From Gloeobacter morelensis MG652769 (GTDB taxonomy: Bacteria > Cyanobacteriota > Cyanobacteriia > Gloeobacterales > Gloeobacteraceae): a stretch of 64,000 bases of DNA. The stretch is taken from contig NZ_CP063845.1 in the NCBI RefSeq assembly GCF_021018745.1, positions 124,001-188,000 of the forward strand, given 5' to 3'. Shown one piece after another: positions 33,882 through 42,589 of the stretch. A program made the translations under genes and the position numbers. The notes below the pieces were generated by a model, which had not been told where the DNA came from, made no database searches, and was given only the letters and a program-made list of their open reading frames with translations. How positions within the stretch are numbered: position 1 is the stretch's first letter; each line of letters begins with the position of its first letter.

Positions 33882-34157
33882 ATGGTCTTCGATCTGCTCG
33901 AACGCCTGTTTAACCGCAACAAGACCGGCAGCGCCACCGTCGCCAAAGATCGCCTCAAGATGGTCCTGGCGGTCGATCGCACCGAGATTGCCCCCCAAAC
34001 TATCGAGCAAATCCGCAAAGAAATTCTCGATGTGATCGTGCGCTACTTCGAGATCGACGAAAATGAAAAGTTCGACGTCACCCTCGAACGGGAGCGCGGT
34101 TCGACGGCCATCATCGCAAACGTGCCCATCCGCCGCATCCGGCCCGAACACATCTAG
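33882..34157 (+). CDS. minE: Cell division topological specificity factor MinE
   Basis: 91 aa; AGGAG 6 nt before the ATG, 10 nt after minD. The N-terminal membrane helix (VFDLLERLFNRNK), the MinD-contact segment RLKMVLAVDRTEIAPQTIEQIRKEI split over ~24-48, and the C-terminal dimer domain are all recognisable. It stimulates MinD ATPase and sets the Min oscillation. Confidence 0.95.
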   Translation: MVFDLLERLFNRNKTGSATVAKDRLKMVLAVDRTEIAPQTIEQIRKEILDVIVRYFEIDENEKFDVTLERERGSTAIIANVPIRRIRPEHI

Positions 34158-34520
34158 GGCGCAAACAAACGCAACCTCCGGCCCGTTGGAGAGCGTTCGA
34201 CTCAGTCCATGGGCGGATGAAGGGAATGCCATTTCCAGCAACATGGAGGTACGTAATCGCGTCAGGTTCCTGCCGAAAATGGACAGGCCTGGCCTTTCCC
34301 TCACTATTGCAATGGATACCCAGATGTTGATTTCCCAGGCGCCGTCGATTCCCCGCTTGCAGGCCGCTGCACAGGCGATCAAAGTTCCTGAGCTCAAGAA
34401 CGCTTGCGGCGATTCCGCCGCCGACGCCGATCTTTCTGTGTGGCACAAACTGTACCGTCCCTGCTCCTGCGATGCGCACTTTATGGGGGTGAAGACAGCC
34501 GCAATCTTCGAGCCCTAGAT
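34158..34520 (+). other. Region between minE and chlH-like gene, possible small ORF
   Basis: 363 nt. A plus-strand frame from an ATG at 34243 (or 34312) to 34518 would encode 91 or 68 aa, including VPELKNACGDSAADADLSVWH and four Cys/His near the end. No convincing ribosome site is seen and base composition is lower in GC than genes nearby. It ends 3 nt from the opposite gene's stop, so it could be a real small gene, but I cannot support it firmly. Confidence 0.25.
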
Positions 34521-37500
34521 TCAAATCTTTTCGATAGTGTCCTCAGCCAGGCCATACTGCGCCTGTAGGTGAGCGAGTGTGTCCGCGTCGGCTTGCCAGA
34601 AGCCGCGGCCGTTCGCTTCGAGCAGGCGGCCCACGACGTTGCGAAAAGCCTCCGGGTTGGCGCGGCGCAGCCGCTCGGCCATGGCCCCATCGAGCACATA
34701 GGTCTGGGCGGCCTGGTCGTAAACCCAGCCGTCGCGAAAATCGGCGGTCGCTGCCCAACCGATCAAAGCCGTAAAGCGCTGGGAAATCTCGAAGGCACCC
34801 CCGGAGCCCGCCGCCGCCATCTGCTCGGCCCACTTCGGGTTGAGCAATTTGCTGCGGTATTCCAGGCGCAACAACTTCTCCAGTTCGATCGCCTCGGGGT
34901 GGCGGGCGTAGCTCTCGATGAAACTGGCCCCCACCGCCTTGCCCCCGGCCCGTTCGGCGGCGAGTTTGAGCGCACCGGTGTTGGCGTAGTACTCCTGGAT
35001 ATCGGTGAGGCCATATTCCACTGAATCGATTTGCTGGATAATCCGGCCGGTGGTGGCCAGCAGTCCTTCGAGCAATTCGGGGCGGGCGGTGCCCCGCTCG
35101 GCGCGGCCGTAGGCGTACTGGTTGCGACCGCGCCAGGTGTCGGCCAGTTGAGCGCTTGCTTCCCAACTGGAGGTGACTACCTGATCGCCCACCAGCGAGC
35201 CGTAGTCTCCGGCCGGGTTCGAAAATAGCCGCGCCTCGGGATCCGCGATCCCCCGCCGGGCAAATTCGAGGGTGTGCTTGCGGAGGAAGTTGGCCTCGGG
35301 GGGTTCGTCGGCCGCCCCGGCCAGGCGCAGCACATCGTCGAGGATCTCCAGCACATTGGCAAAGGAGTCGCGGAAGATCCCCGAGAGGTTGGCCAGCACA
35401 TCGATGCGGGGTCGTCCCAACTCAGCCAGCGGCAGCAGTTCGTAGGCCACCACCCGGCCGGTTAATTCCTTGACGGGTCGCGCCCCGATGAGCCCCAGCA
35501 CGATACCCACCGATTCGCCCCGGGTCTTGATGGCATCGAGCCCCCAGAGGGGGACGGCAACCGTCTCGGGGTAACTGCCGTGGGTGGCCCGGTGCTCGCT
35601 GAGGATCGATTCGGCGATCTGACGGCCGCGCTGGTAGGCACCCTCGCTCGGCATCCGATAGGGATCGAGGGCATGGATGTTGCGGCCGGTGGGCAATACC
35701 CCGGCGCCGTCGCGGATGAGATCGCCGCCGGGAGCCGGCGGGATGTAGCGGCCCTCCAGACCGCGCAGGAGATTGGTCAATTCTTCGGTTGTGCGCAACA
35801 GCAGGGCACGCACCTCGCAGGCTTCGCGCAGACACTCCTGTTGCTGGGCGGTGAGAATCGCTTCCTGGCGAATCTGCTCGAGGCCGCCTCCGCGGGCCAC
35901 CGCCTCCAAGAGTTCGCCCTCCAGCCGATCCCCGAGATAAGCATCCAGGTAAGTGAGCAGTTGCCGGGGGGTGGGCCGCTCTCCCAGCACGTGCAGGCCG
36001 CTGGAGAACAGGCGCCCTGCGAGCGTCTGCAGGTGGCGGTGGAGGGTATCGGCGTAGCGCTCGAAGGCGGTTTCGTCGGGTGGACAATCGACATCGAGCC
36101 CGGCGCAGCGCACTTTCTGGAGAATCAGCGGCTCCAGGGCACGGTTGGCGGCGGGTTCCTCCCGGTATTCGCCGAGCAATTCCTGGATCTGGGCGAGTTC
36201 TTTGTAAAGACCGGCGCGGGTGTACGGGGGCACATTGTGGGAGACGAGTACCCCCAGCCCCCGCCGGCGGGCGAGGATCGATTCGGAAGGGTTGTTGGCG
36301 GCGTAGAGATAGAGATTCGGCAGATCCCCCACCATCGCGTCGGGCCAGCTGTCGCCGGTGTTGCCCAGGGGGGTGCCCGGCAGCCACTCGAAGGTGCCGT
36401 GCATGCCGAAGTGCACCAGGGCGTCGGCCCGAAATTCGCGCTGCAGCCACAGGTAAAAGGCGGCGTACTGGGGGTGGGGGGTGAGGTCTTTTTCGAACAG
36501 CAGCCGCATCGGATCGCCCAGAATACCCAGGGCGGGCTGCACACCTATCCAGACATTGCCCAGGCGGATGCCCGCCAGACCGTAAGCCCGCCCGTCGAAG
36601 CCGATATCGCCGCGCTCGAGAGCCCCCCAATGTTTTTCGATGCGGCGGCTTTTGCGGTATCCCAGCCAGCGCTGCAGTTGGCTGGGACTGACCGCGCTTT
36701 CGGGCTGGGCTGTTTGTTCAGCCTGGCGCAGCCGTGCGATCAGCGCTTCGCCGTCGGTGGGAACCGCCCCCCCCAGGTCGTAGCCCTGGGCGGCGAGGGC
36801 CTGCAAAAAGGCGACCAGCGAGGCGGGCACGTTGAGCAACGCGGCCGTACCCGTCGCCCCGTAGCCCGGCGGAAACCCATAGACGATCACCGCCACCCGC
36901 CGCCGGGAGGGCGGTGTGCGCCTGAGGTGCACCCAGCGCTGGAGCCTGCCCGCCAGCCGGTCCACCCGCTCGGGCACCAGATAGATCTGCTCGCCCACCA
37001 GCCCGCCCAGCGCCACCGGATCGATGGCGCCGTCCAGTTCCGGCAGGGCGTAGAGCACCACCGACTGCAAGCCCCCCACCCCCTGGCGGTACCAGGAGCG
37101 GATGTCCTGAATCAAAAGGGGTGCACTCACCAGATAAGGCACATCGCGGCGCTCCAGAATACGCACGGCCGCCTCCACCCGCCGGCCCGCCTCCATCGTG
37201 CCGGCGGGGCCACCCACCAGCGGAAAGCCCAATGTCGAGACCACCGCATCGACGCGGGCCACCCCTGGTGCTACGGATTCATCCGGGCCGCAAAGCCAGT
37301 CGCGCACCACCTGGTGCCCTTCGACACCGGTGACAAAAATAGGCACCGTCCGCAGGCCGCAGGCCTCCAGGCGCCGGAGCAACTGGAGGATGTAGGGCAG
37401 CTTCGAGACGACGTGCTTGCGGTACAGCAGCACCGCCACCCTGGGCCAATTGCCCCGCTCCGGGTAGTGCCGGTCGTACCAGGTGAGGTAGCCGGACGGA

Positions 37501-38135
37501 TCGGCAAAAAAGCCCGTGTACTCCGGGTGCAGCAGACCGGTGTCGGGGGTGGGTACAGCCTCGGGCACCGGCCCGATCCGCGCACCCAGGTACTCCCGGG
37601 CGAGCAGCAAGAACAAATGGGCGACATTTTGCGCCCCCCCAGCACTCCAGTAGCCATAGAGCGTGAGCCACAGACGCAGATCCCGCGCCTTCGCGCCGGG
37701 GACAAACTTGAGAAACTTCGGCCCTGCTTTGAGAAAGCCCAAATATCCGGCCAGGCGGTCCTCCTCCCGCCCCGAGCCGAACTTATCGAGCAGGGCGCGC
37801 ACAGGTCCCGGCATGCCTTTGCTCTGGCCTAACCGAAAGCCGCCCAGCTGGGTTTGGCCCATCAATTCCAGGGCCGACTCGAAAACCAGGCGCTGGGGAA
37901 TGGCCCCCAATCGCGCGTTCAGCCACTGCACCTGCCGGTAGTCGAACAGCAAACTGCCCAAAAAGGCGCTCGCCCCGGCAAGGGCCGCTGCCACCGCCTG
38001 CGGCCGCTCAGAGATGTCCCGGTCGCAATAGACGACCAGTTCCAGTTCCGGGCAGGCCGCGGCTACCAACCGGGCCGCCTGCCGGTACAGATCGGCGTTG
38101 AAGGACTCAAAACCCGTGAGCAGGACGGCGCGCAT
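34521..38135 (-). CDS. chlH: Magnesium chelatase subunit H-like protein (ChlH/BchH/CobN family)
   Basis: 1204 aa, clearly shorter than the ~1330 aa of usual cyanobacterial ChlH. The N-terminal domain keeps LGQSKGMPGPVRALL and the GPKFLKFVPGAKARD stretch seen in ChlH; the CobN/Mg-chelatase core has VPIFVTGVEG, HFGMHGTFEWLPG (His/Glu of the porphyrin site), SHNVPPYTRAGLYKEL, and the end LNPKWAEQMAAAGSGGAFEISQRF. It binds protoporphyrin and inserts Mg with ChlI/ChlD in chlorophyll synthesis. Its divergent N-terminus suggests a paralogue or a BchH-like form; a cobalt chelatase role is less likely. Confidence 0.85.
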   Translation of the reverse strand: MRAVLLTGFESFNADLYRQAARLVAAACPELELVVYCDRDISERPQAVAAALAGASAFLGSLLFDYRQVQWLNARLGAIPQRLVFESALELMGQTQLGGFRLGQSKGMPGPVRALLDKFGSGREEDRLAGYLGFLKAGPKFLKFVPGAKARDLRLWLTLYGYWSAGGAQNVAHLFLLLAREYLGARIGPVPEAVPTPDTGLLHPEYTGFFADPSGYLTWYDRHYPERGNWPRVAVLLYRKHVVSKLPYILQLLRRLEACGLRTVPIFVTGVEGHQVVRDWLCGPDESVAPGVARVDAVVSTLGFPLVGGPAGTMEAGRRVEAAVRILERRDVPYLVSAPLLIQDIRSWYRQGVGGLQSVVLYALPELDGAIDPVALGGLVGEQIYLVPERVDRLAGRLQRWVHLRRTPPSRRRVAVIVYGFPPGYGATGTAALLNVPASLVAFLQALAAQGYDLGGAVPTDGEALIARLRQAEQTAQPESAVSPSQLQRWLGYRKSRRIEKHWGALERGDIGFDGRAYGLAGIRLGNVWIGVQPALGILGDPMRLLFEKDLTPHPQYAAFYLWLQREFRADALVHFGMHGTFEWLPGTPLGNTGDSWPDAMVGDLPNLYLYAANNPSESILARRRGLGVLVSHNVPPYTRAGLYKELAQIQELLGEYREEPAANRALEPLILQKVRCAGLDVDCPPDETAFERYADTLHRHLQTLAGRLFSSGLHVLGERPTPRQLLTYLDAYLGDRLEGELLEAVARGGGLEQIRQEAILTAQQQECLREACEVRALLLRTTEELTNLLRGLEGRYIPPAPGGDLIRDGAGVLPTGRNIHALDPYRMPSEGAYQRGRQIAESILSEHRATHGSYPETVAVPLWGLDAIKTRGESVGIVLGLIGARPVKELTGRVVAYELLPLAELGRPRIDVLANLSGIFRDSFANVLEILDDVLRLAGAADEPPEANFLRKHTLEFARRGIADPEARLFSNPAGDYGSLVGDQVVTSSWEASAQLADTWRGRNQYAYGRAERGTARPELLEGLLATTGRIIQQIDSVEYGLTDIQEYYANTGALKLAAERAGGKAVGASFIESYARHPEAIELEKLLRLEYRSKLLNPKWAEQMAAAGSGGAFEISQRFTALIGWAATADFRDGWVYDQAAQTYVLDGAMAERLRRANPEAFRNVVGRLLEANGRGFWQADADTLAHLQAQYGLAEDTIEKI

Positions 38136-38239
38136 GGTGGAGCACAGTCTTTCTACTCCCGTTATAGGTTGTGTTGACGCCTTTGCTGTGCACTGTTCCA
38201 GTACGACTGGCGCAGTCTATTCGGCTGACTGCAGAGCCT

Positions 38240-39229
38240 CTACTTGGGCAGCTTTGCTGCCAGGACATCGACTTTCTCGATTACAGGCGGCTGTGCAAAA
38301 AGCTCGGGGGCTTTTTCCATCAAGGCGGCTGCGACGCGGCCTGAGAGATGTGCCTGTCGGCCCGCCTCGTCCGGGAAGGCATCGAAGATGCCAAATGTCG
38401 ATGGACCCAGGCGGAACGCAAACCACGCGCTCGTCGCGGTTTCCTCCTGGACAATCGACAGCCCCCCGCGCAGGAAGCTCTCGACGTCCGCCTCTTTGCC
38501 GGGTTTGACCTCCAGTCGAACGAGCAGCGCCACTGCGACTGTCGAATCACCGGCCCTTAGTTGCTGCAATACCGCTTCGGCCCCGGCTTCCGAGGAAGCC
38601 GGGTTCTGGCCGGTGATCAAATTGCCGTCGCAAACGGTGTAGGGTTTCCAGTCGTCTGTCTTCGAATAGTTGCCGCCGAGCTTTTTCAGCGCGTCTTCCA
38701 CCAGGAAAGGCACGACGTCTGTCAGTCCAACTGCGGCCTCTTCCGAGTTTGCAAAGCCGGTCACGGCCTTGCCCTGTACCAGGGGAGCCCCGCCGGGAGC
38801 TTTGGTGCGGCGCAAGACGCCGGGAGCGTGACAAACCGCAGCCACAGGCTTGCCGGCGGCATACATCGCTTCGATTAAAGCAATCGAAGCGGCATCCTCC
38901 GAGAGATCCCACAGCGGGCCGTGACCCCCGGGATAGAACACCGCATCGTAATCGTCGGCAGAGACGCTCGACAGCTTCAGCGTGCCGGCCAGGGCATCTT
39001 GCGCTTGCTGGTCCTGTTTGAAACGCTGGGTAGCCTTGGTTTGAGCGTCCGGCTCGTCGCTTTTGGGGTCCAGCGGCGGTTGTCCGCCTTTGGGGGAAGC
39101 GAGGGTAATCGCAGCGCCTGCGTCTTTAAAGACGTAATAAGGAGCAGCGAACTCCTCCAGCCAAAAACCGGTATTTTTGCCCGTATCGCCGAGCCTGTCG
39201 TGCGAAGTCAACACCATCAATATTTTCAT
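38240..39229 (-). CDS. DJ-1/PfpI-family protein fused to an antibiotic biosynthesis monooxygenase (ABM) domain
   Basis: 329 aa in two parts. Residues 1-~230 are an Hsp31-like DJ-1/PfpI domain with nucleophile C133 followed by H134 (AAVCHAPGV) and an acidic EE at 25-26, the set used by glyoxalase III and deglycase-type members. Residues ~232-320 are a ferredoxin-like ABM domain (VALLVRLEVKPGKEADVESFL to SGRVAAALMEKAPELF). ABM domains often oxidise quinol-like compounds or act in redox defence. The fusion suggests coupled detoxification of reactive carbonyls or quinones. Its neighbour is a nitroreductase on the same strand on the far side of its start. Confidence 0.87.
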   Translation of the reverse strand: MKILMVLTSHDRLGDTGKNTGFWLEEFAAPYYVFKDAGAAITLASPKGGQPPLDPKSDEPDAQTKATQRFKQDQQAQDALAGTLKLSSVSADDYDAVFYPGGHGPLWDLSEDAASIALIEAMYAAGKPVAAVCHAPGVLRRTKAPGGAPLVQGKAVTGFANSEEAAVGLTDVVPFLVEDALKKLGGNYSKTDDWKPYTVCDGNLITGQNPASSEAGAEAVLQQLRAGDSTVAVALLVRLEVKPGKEADVESFLRGGLSIVQEETATSAWFAFRLGPSTFGIFDAFPDEAGRQAHLSGRVAAALMEKAPELFAQPPVIEKVDVLAAKLPK

Positions 39230-39335
39230 CGTTACCTCTGTTGTTCATCTCGTCCGACGCATCCCGCTTGGCTTTGAGGACTTTCTGAGGAACTCCTGGA
39301 CTACACGGCATTGGCGAGCCGGGCTTTTTGTAGAT

Positions 39336-39956
39336 TCAACCGGCCTCAGATTGCGACACTATCGGCGACGCTTTTCCCCAGATGCCGCCAAAGACGAACT
39401 CGCGCAGGGGCTTGCGCCGCCTTGGCGTCAAATCCCGCTCTCCAAGCCGCTCCGGCAACCTGTTCGGATCTCCCGGATAGCCAATGGCCAGAGCGGTCCA
39501 CGCCGCCGACCCCTCAGGAATCTCGTAGACCTCGCGGGCCTTCTCAGGAACGATCCCGATCATCTGATGGACGAACAGTCCCCGTGCCGTCGCCTCCACA
39601 GTCAGATTCGCCGCGGCGAGGCCCAGATCGTGGACGGCTGCCCGGTTGGGCTGATCGTTCAGGACAAAGCGCAGCCGCACAATACCCAAAGCCAGCACCG
39701 GTGCAGCCTGTGCCCAGGTCTGGTTTCCTTCTACAAGACAGCAGAGGAGTTTCTGGAACTCCTCGGAATTTTCCCGCTTCGCAACTACATAATTCCAGGG
39801 TTGCTCGTTGTAGGAAGACGGTGCCCAGCGGGCCGCTTCAAACAATGAACAGAGATCGTCATCTGAAACGGACCGCTCCGCAAAGGCGTACGGACTCCAC
39901 CGGGCGGCCAGAAGTTCGTGGATCGGATAATCCGTTGAGGCGCTTTTGTCGATCAT
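39336..39956 (-). CDS. Nitroreductase-family protein
   Basis: 206 aa from the ATG at 39956 with GGAG 8 nt upstream; the frame stays open to 40220 but without ribosome site. The FMN-binding pattern is seen in LLAARWSPYAFAERSVSDDDL (~13-33, split), EAARWAPSSYNEQPWNYVVA and the C-terminal ALAIGYPGDPNRLPERL. Such enzymes reduce nitro compounds, quinones or flavins with NAD(P)H. The same-strand DJ-1/ABM gene lies ~105 nt downstream, so they may form a small stress operon. Confidence 0.88.
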   Translation of the reverse strand: MIDKSASTDYPIHELLAARWSPYAFAERSVSDDDLCSLFEAARWAPSSYNEQPWNYVVAKRENSEEFQKLLCCLVEGNQTWAQAAPVLALGIVRLRFVLNDQPNRAAVHDLGLAAANLTVEATARGLFVHQMIGIVPEKAREVYEIPEGSAAWTALAIGYPGDPNRLPERLGERDLTPRRRKPLREFVFGGIWGKASPIVSQSEAG

Positions 39957-40036
39957 GGCAGTGACTCCGCTCGGTGGGCAAATCGACAGGTCTACAACAT
40001 CGGCAGCACTCGGGAACGGGCGCCAAGCGCAAAAGC

Positions 40037-40135
40037 CTAGTCTATCCGTTCTAGCTCGGCTTCGCGTTTTCGGCGGTATGCTCCGGGCGTGAGGCTTTGG
40101 GGATGGCGAAAGCTGTCCCGACGGGCGCTCCTTGA
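40037..40135 (-). pseudogene. C-terminal remnant of an AraC-family regulator
   Basis: On the minus strand one frame reads SARRDSFRHPQSLTPGAYRR and then KREAELERID before a stop at 40037. SLTPGAYRR is the hallmark end of the AraC/GlxA second HTH. Nothing upstream in this frame resembles the rest of the protein, so only the tail remains. It precedes the nitroreductase, which it may once have controlled. Confidence 0.5.
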
Positions 40136-40259
40136 GCAGCCGGGTCTGCTGCTGCCTCCAGGCTAGTAATCCGTTTCGCAGAGCGGGTACGCGCGCTTTC
40201 GGGGCCTGGTGCTCCCTCAAATATACCGATGCTCAGCAGCGGCGTTTGGCGCCTGCACC

Positions 40260-41729
40260 CTAAGCAAGGTTGGAAACTTTTAAGCTGCGCAGGGTGGCGG
40301 TTTTTTTGCGCTGGTGCTCCTGCATGCGGCAGAGGATGTCGGCGAGGGAGTGCACCGCTTCCACGACGTGGGGGCCTTTATTGAGCATGACGCACTCGGC
40401 GCGCTGGCTCATCGCCGCGTCGGTGATCTCGGCGCGCGAGGGCAAACCCTTTTTGGCCAGTTTTTCGAGTACCTGGGTCGCCCAGATCACCGGCATGTGC
40501 CCCGCTTCGCACAGCCAGAGGATTTCCTCCTGCACCTCGGCGGTGCGCTCCCAGCCGCACTCGACCGCCAGATCCCCGCGGGCGATCATCACCCCGGCCG
40601 GATAGGAGCGCATGGCAGCCAGGATCAGTCTGGGCAACTGCTCGAAGCCCCGGCGCGTTTCGATCTTGAGCACAATGCCCAGATGTCCTGCCCCCCGCTC
40701 GCCCAGGGCCGCCTGCAGCGCAAAGACATCCTCGGGTTCATTGGCGAAGGACATCCCGACGAGGTCGGCGCGGCGGGCGACAAAATCGAGGTGCTCCAGA
40801 TCCTGTTCGCTCAGCCCCCGAAGCTCCAGGCGGCTCTCGGGAAAATTGATCCCCTTGTCGGCGGCCAGACGGCTGCCTTTGTCGTCGGCCCGGGTGATCT
40901 CCAGCTGGATTTCGTCCGGCGCCACCCCCCGCACGACGCTCTCGATTTTGCCGTCGTCGAACAGCACCGCCTCGCCCACCTGCACACCGCCGTAGATCTC
41001 GCTGACCGCGCACACCACGCGCGCCGGGGAATTTTCGCAGGCAGACTTGCCCTGTTCTGGGCCACGGCAGAGGACGAGTCCCTCACCTCTGCGCAGGGTG
41101 AGGACTTCGGCAAGCGGGCCGGTGCGCAATTTCGGCCCGCCCAGGTCCATCAAGATCCGGCAGGCGCACCCCACCTCCCGCTCGGCGCGGCGGATGTTGC
41201 CCACCATGCGCTCCCAGACCGGCTCGCTGTCGTGGGCACAATTGATGCGCGCACAATTCATCCCGGCCCGGATGAGATTGCGCAACAGCGGGTAATCGCT
41301 CTCAGCTTCGCTGGGTAAGGTAACCATGATCCGGGTGGCGCGCGTCGCGGGCCTCGGTCCCAGGAGCGCCTCGGTGTGGGCGGTGAGCAGATCCCGGCCC
41401 CGGGCATAATCGTCCGCAAAAGAGACGACCTCGCCGCCGCGGCCCGCGAGCCGCTGGAGCACCTGCACCACGGCGTTCAAACTCGCCATCGTGTGCGCCT
41501 CGGTGCGGCCCAGTGACGAGAGGCCCAAACCGCTCAACTGCTCCTGAATCTCCCGCAGGTCGAACTGGCGCAGGGCGAGATATTCGATCAAGTTATGGGC
41601 GCTGTCGGCAAAGTGGGGATGCACTTGCTGGAGGTGCTCACCGAATTGTTGCTTGAGGCGCTCTGCATGGGAACGGATGGTGTCGAGCTGATCGATCAGC
41701 GATTGCAGCTGTAGTTGAACGGGGGACAT
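40260..41729 (-). CDS. Pyruvate kinase-like protein with N-terminal helical extension
   Basis: About 489 aa from the ATG at 41729 (an in-frame ATG at 41765 would add 12). Residues ~1-125 are a helical, Leu/Gln-rich region absent from normal pyruvate kinases. The TIM barrel follows: TRIMVTLPSEAESD, AGMNCARINCAHD, LMDLGGPKLRTG, IVLKIETRRGFEQL (catalytic Lys and Mg-binding Glu), VMIARGDLAVECGWE and IWATQVLEKLAKKGLPSRAEITDAA. The usual C-terminal allosteric domain is missing. It should act on PEP/pyruvate or a related enolpyruvyl substrate; the family is sometimes labelled 'pyruvate kinase, alternative form'. Confidence 0.85.
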   Translation of the reverse strand: MSPVQLQLQSLIDQLDTIRSHAERLKQQFGEHLQQVHPHFADSAHNLIEYLALRQFDLREIQEQLSGLGLSSLGRTEAHTMASLNAVVQVLQRLAGRGGEVVSFADDYARGRDLLTAHTEALLGPRPATRATRIMVTLPSEAESDYPLLRNLIRAGMNCARINCAHDSEPVWERMVGNIRRAEREVGCACRILMDLGGPKLRTGPLAEVLTLRRGEGLVLCRGPEQGKSACENSPARVVCAVSEIYGGVQVGEAVLFDDGKIESVVRGVAPDEIQLEITRADDKGSRLAADKGINFPESRLELRGLSEQDLEHLDFVARRADLVGMSFANEPEDVFALQAALGERGAGHLGIVLKIETRRGFEQLPRLILAAMRSYPAGVMIARGDLAVECGWERTAEVQEEILWLCEAGHMPVIWATQVLEKLAKKGLPSRAEITDAAMSQRAECVMLNKGPHVVEAVHSLADILCRMQEHQRKKTATLRSLKVSNLA

Positions 41730-41885
41730 CGCTCTAAACCGAATGGCCGGGTCGCTACTTTGCATGATAGCGGCAGGGGTTGCCCACCACCTGCATCCGA
41801 TGGCAGTCTATTACAGATGACTGGAAACGCACCGGGGGCGTTCGGCGTCCAATCAAGCACAAGGCACTTACGGAAGCAACACGCT

Positions 41886-42575
41886 GTGATTCGACTCGAA
41901 AACATCGTCAAGAACTACACCCTGGGCGAGGTGGTCGTGCCGGTGCTGCGGGGCATCGATCTGGCGATTGCCGCCGGGGAATATACCGCGATTATGGGGG
42001 TCTCCGGCTCCGGCAAATCGACCCTGATGAACATCATCGGTTGTCTGGATCGCCCGAGCGGCGGGCGCTATCTGCTCGAAGGCCAGGACGTCACCGACCG
42101 CGACGACGACGAACTGGCCGAGGTGCGCAACCGCCGCATCGGCTTTGTCTTCCAGCAGTTCAACCTGCTGCCGCGCCTGAGCGCCCTCGAAAATGTGATG
42201 CTGCCCATGGTCTATGCGGGTTACACCAAAGCGGAGCGCCGCGGGCGCGCCGAGGCAGTGCTCGCCCAGGTGGGTCTGGCCGATCGCCTGCAAAATAAAC
42301 CCAGCCAACTCTCCGGCGGCCAGCAGCAGCGCGTCGCCATCGCCCGCGCCCTGGTCAACGAACCGGCCCTACTGCTGGCGGACGAGCCGACCGGCGCCCT
42401 CGACACCCGCACCAGCGAGGAAGTGATGGCCCTGCTCACCGCCCTCAACGACGGCGGGATCACGATTGTGATCGTCACCCACGAACCGGAGGTTGCCCGC
42501 CAGACCCACCGGATGATCCGCGTCCAGGACGGATTGATCATCGACGACGCGGCGGTGCTCACCGGCCAAACGTGA
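41886..42575 (+). CDS. ABC transporter ATP-binding protein, LolD/MacB type, without permease
   Basis: 229 aa from the GTG at 41886, which gives the family start [15 protein letters not shown]; the frame is open upstream. Walker [10 protein letters not shown] (~40), Q-loop [18 protein letters not shown], signature [15 protein letters not shown], Walker [14 protein letters not shown]-loop VIVTHEPE. These ATPases pair with FtsX-type permeases for lipoprotein, peptide or antibiotic transport. No permease follows: the next gene is on the opposite strand 14 nt away. It could serve a permease coded elsewhere, for example the orphan one at 14111-15283 (speculative). Confidence 0.9.
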   Translation: MIRLENIVKNYTLGEVVVPVLRGIDLAIAAGEYTAIMGVSGSGKSTLMNIIGCLDRPSGGRYLLEGQDVTDRDDDELAEVRNRRIGFVFQQFNLLPRLSALENVMLPMVYAGYTKAERRGRAEAVLAQVGLADRLQNKPSQLSGGQQQRVAIARALVNEPALLLADEPTGALDTRTSEEVMALLTALNDGGITIVIVTHEPEVARQTHRMIRVQDGLIIDDAAVLTGQT

Positions 42576-42589
42576 GTGCATTCGCACTT

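Noticed and set aside
35580-37832. 750-codon frame opposite the chlH-like gene
   Set aside because: A long open antisense frame is expected in high-GC DNA; the composition (His, Gln, Arg) is that of a shadow frame.
39957-40259. N-terminal extension of the nitroreductase up to 40220
   Set aside because: GGAG before 39956 and the family start favour the short form; another frame there carries the AraC remnant instead.
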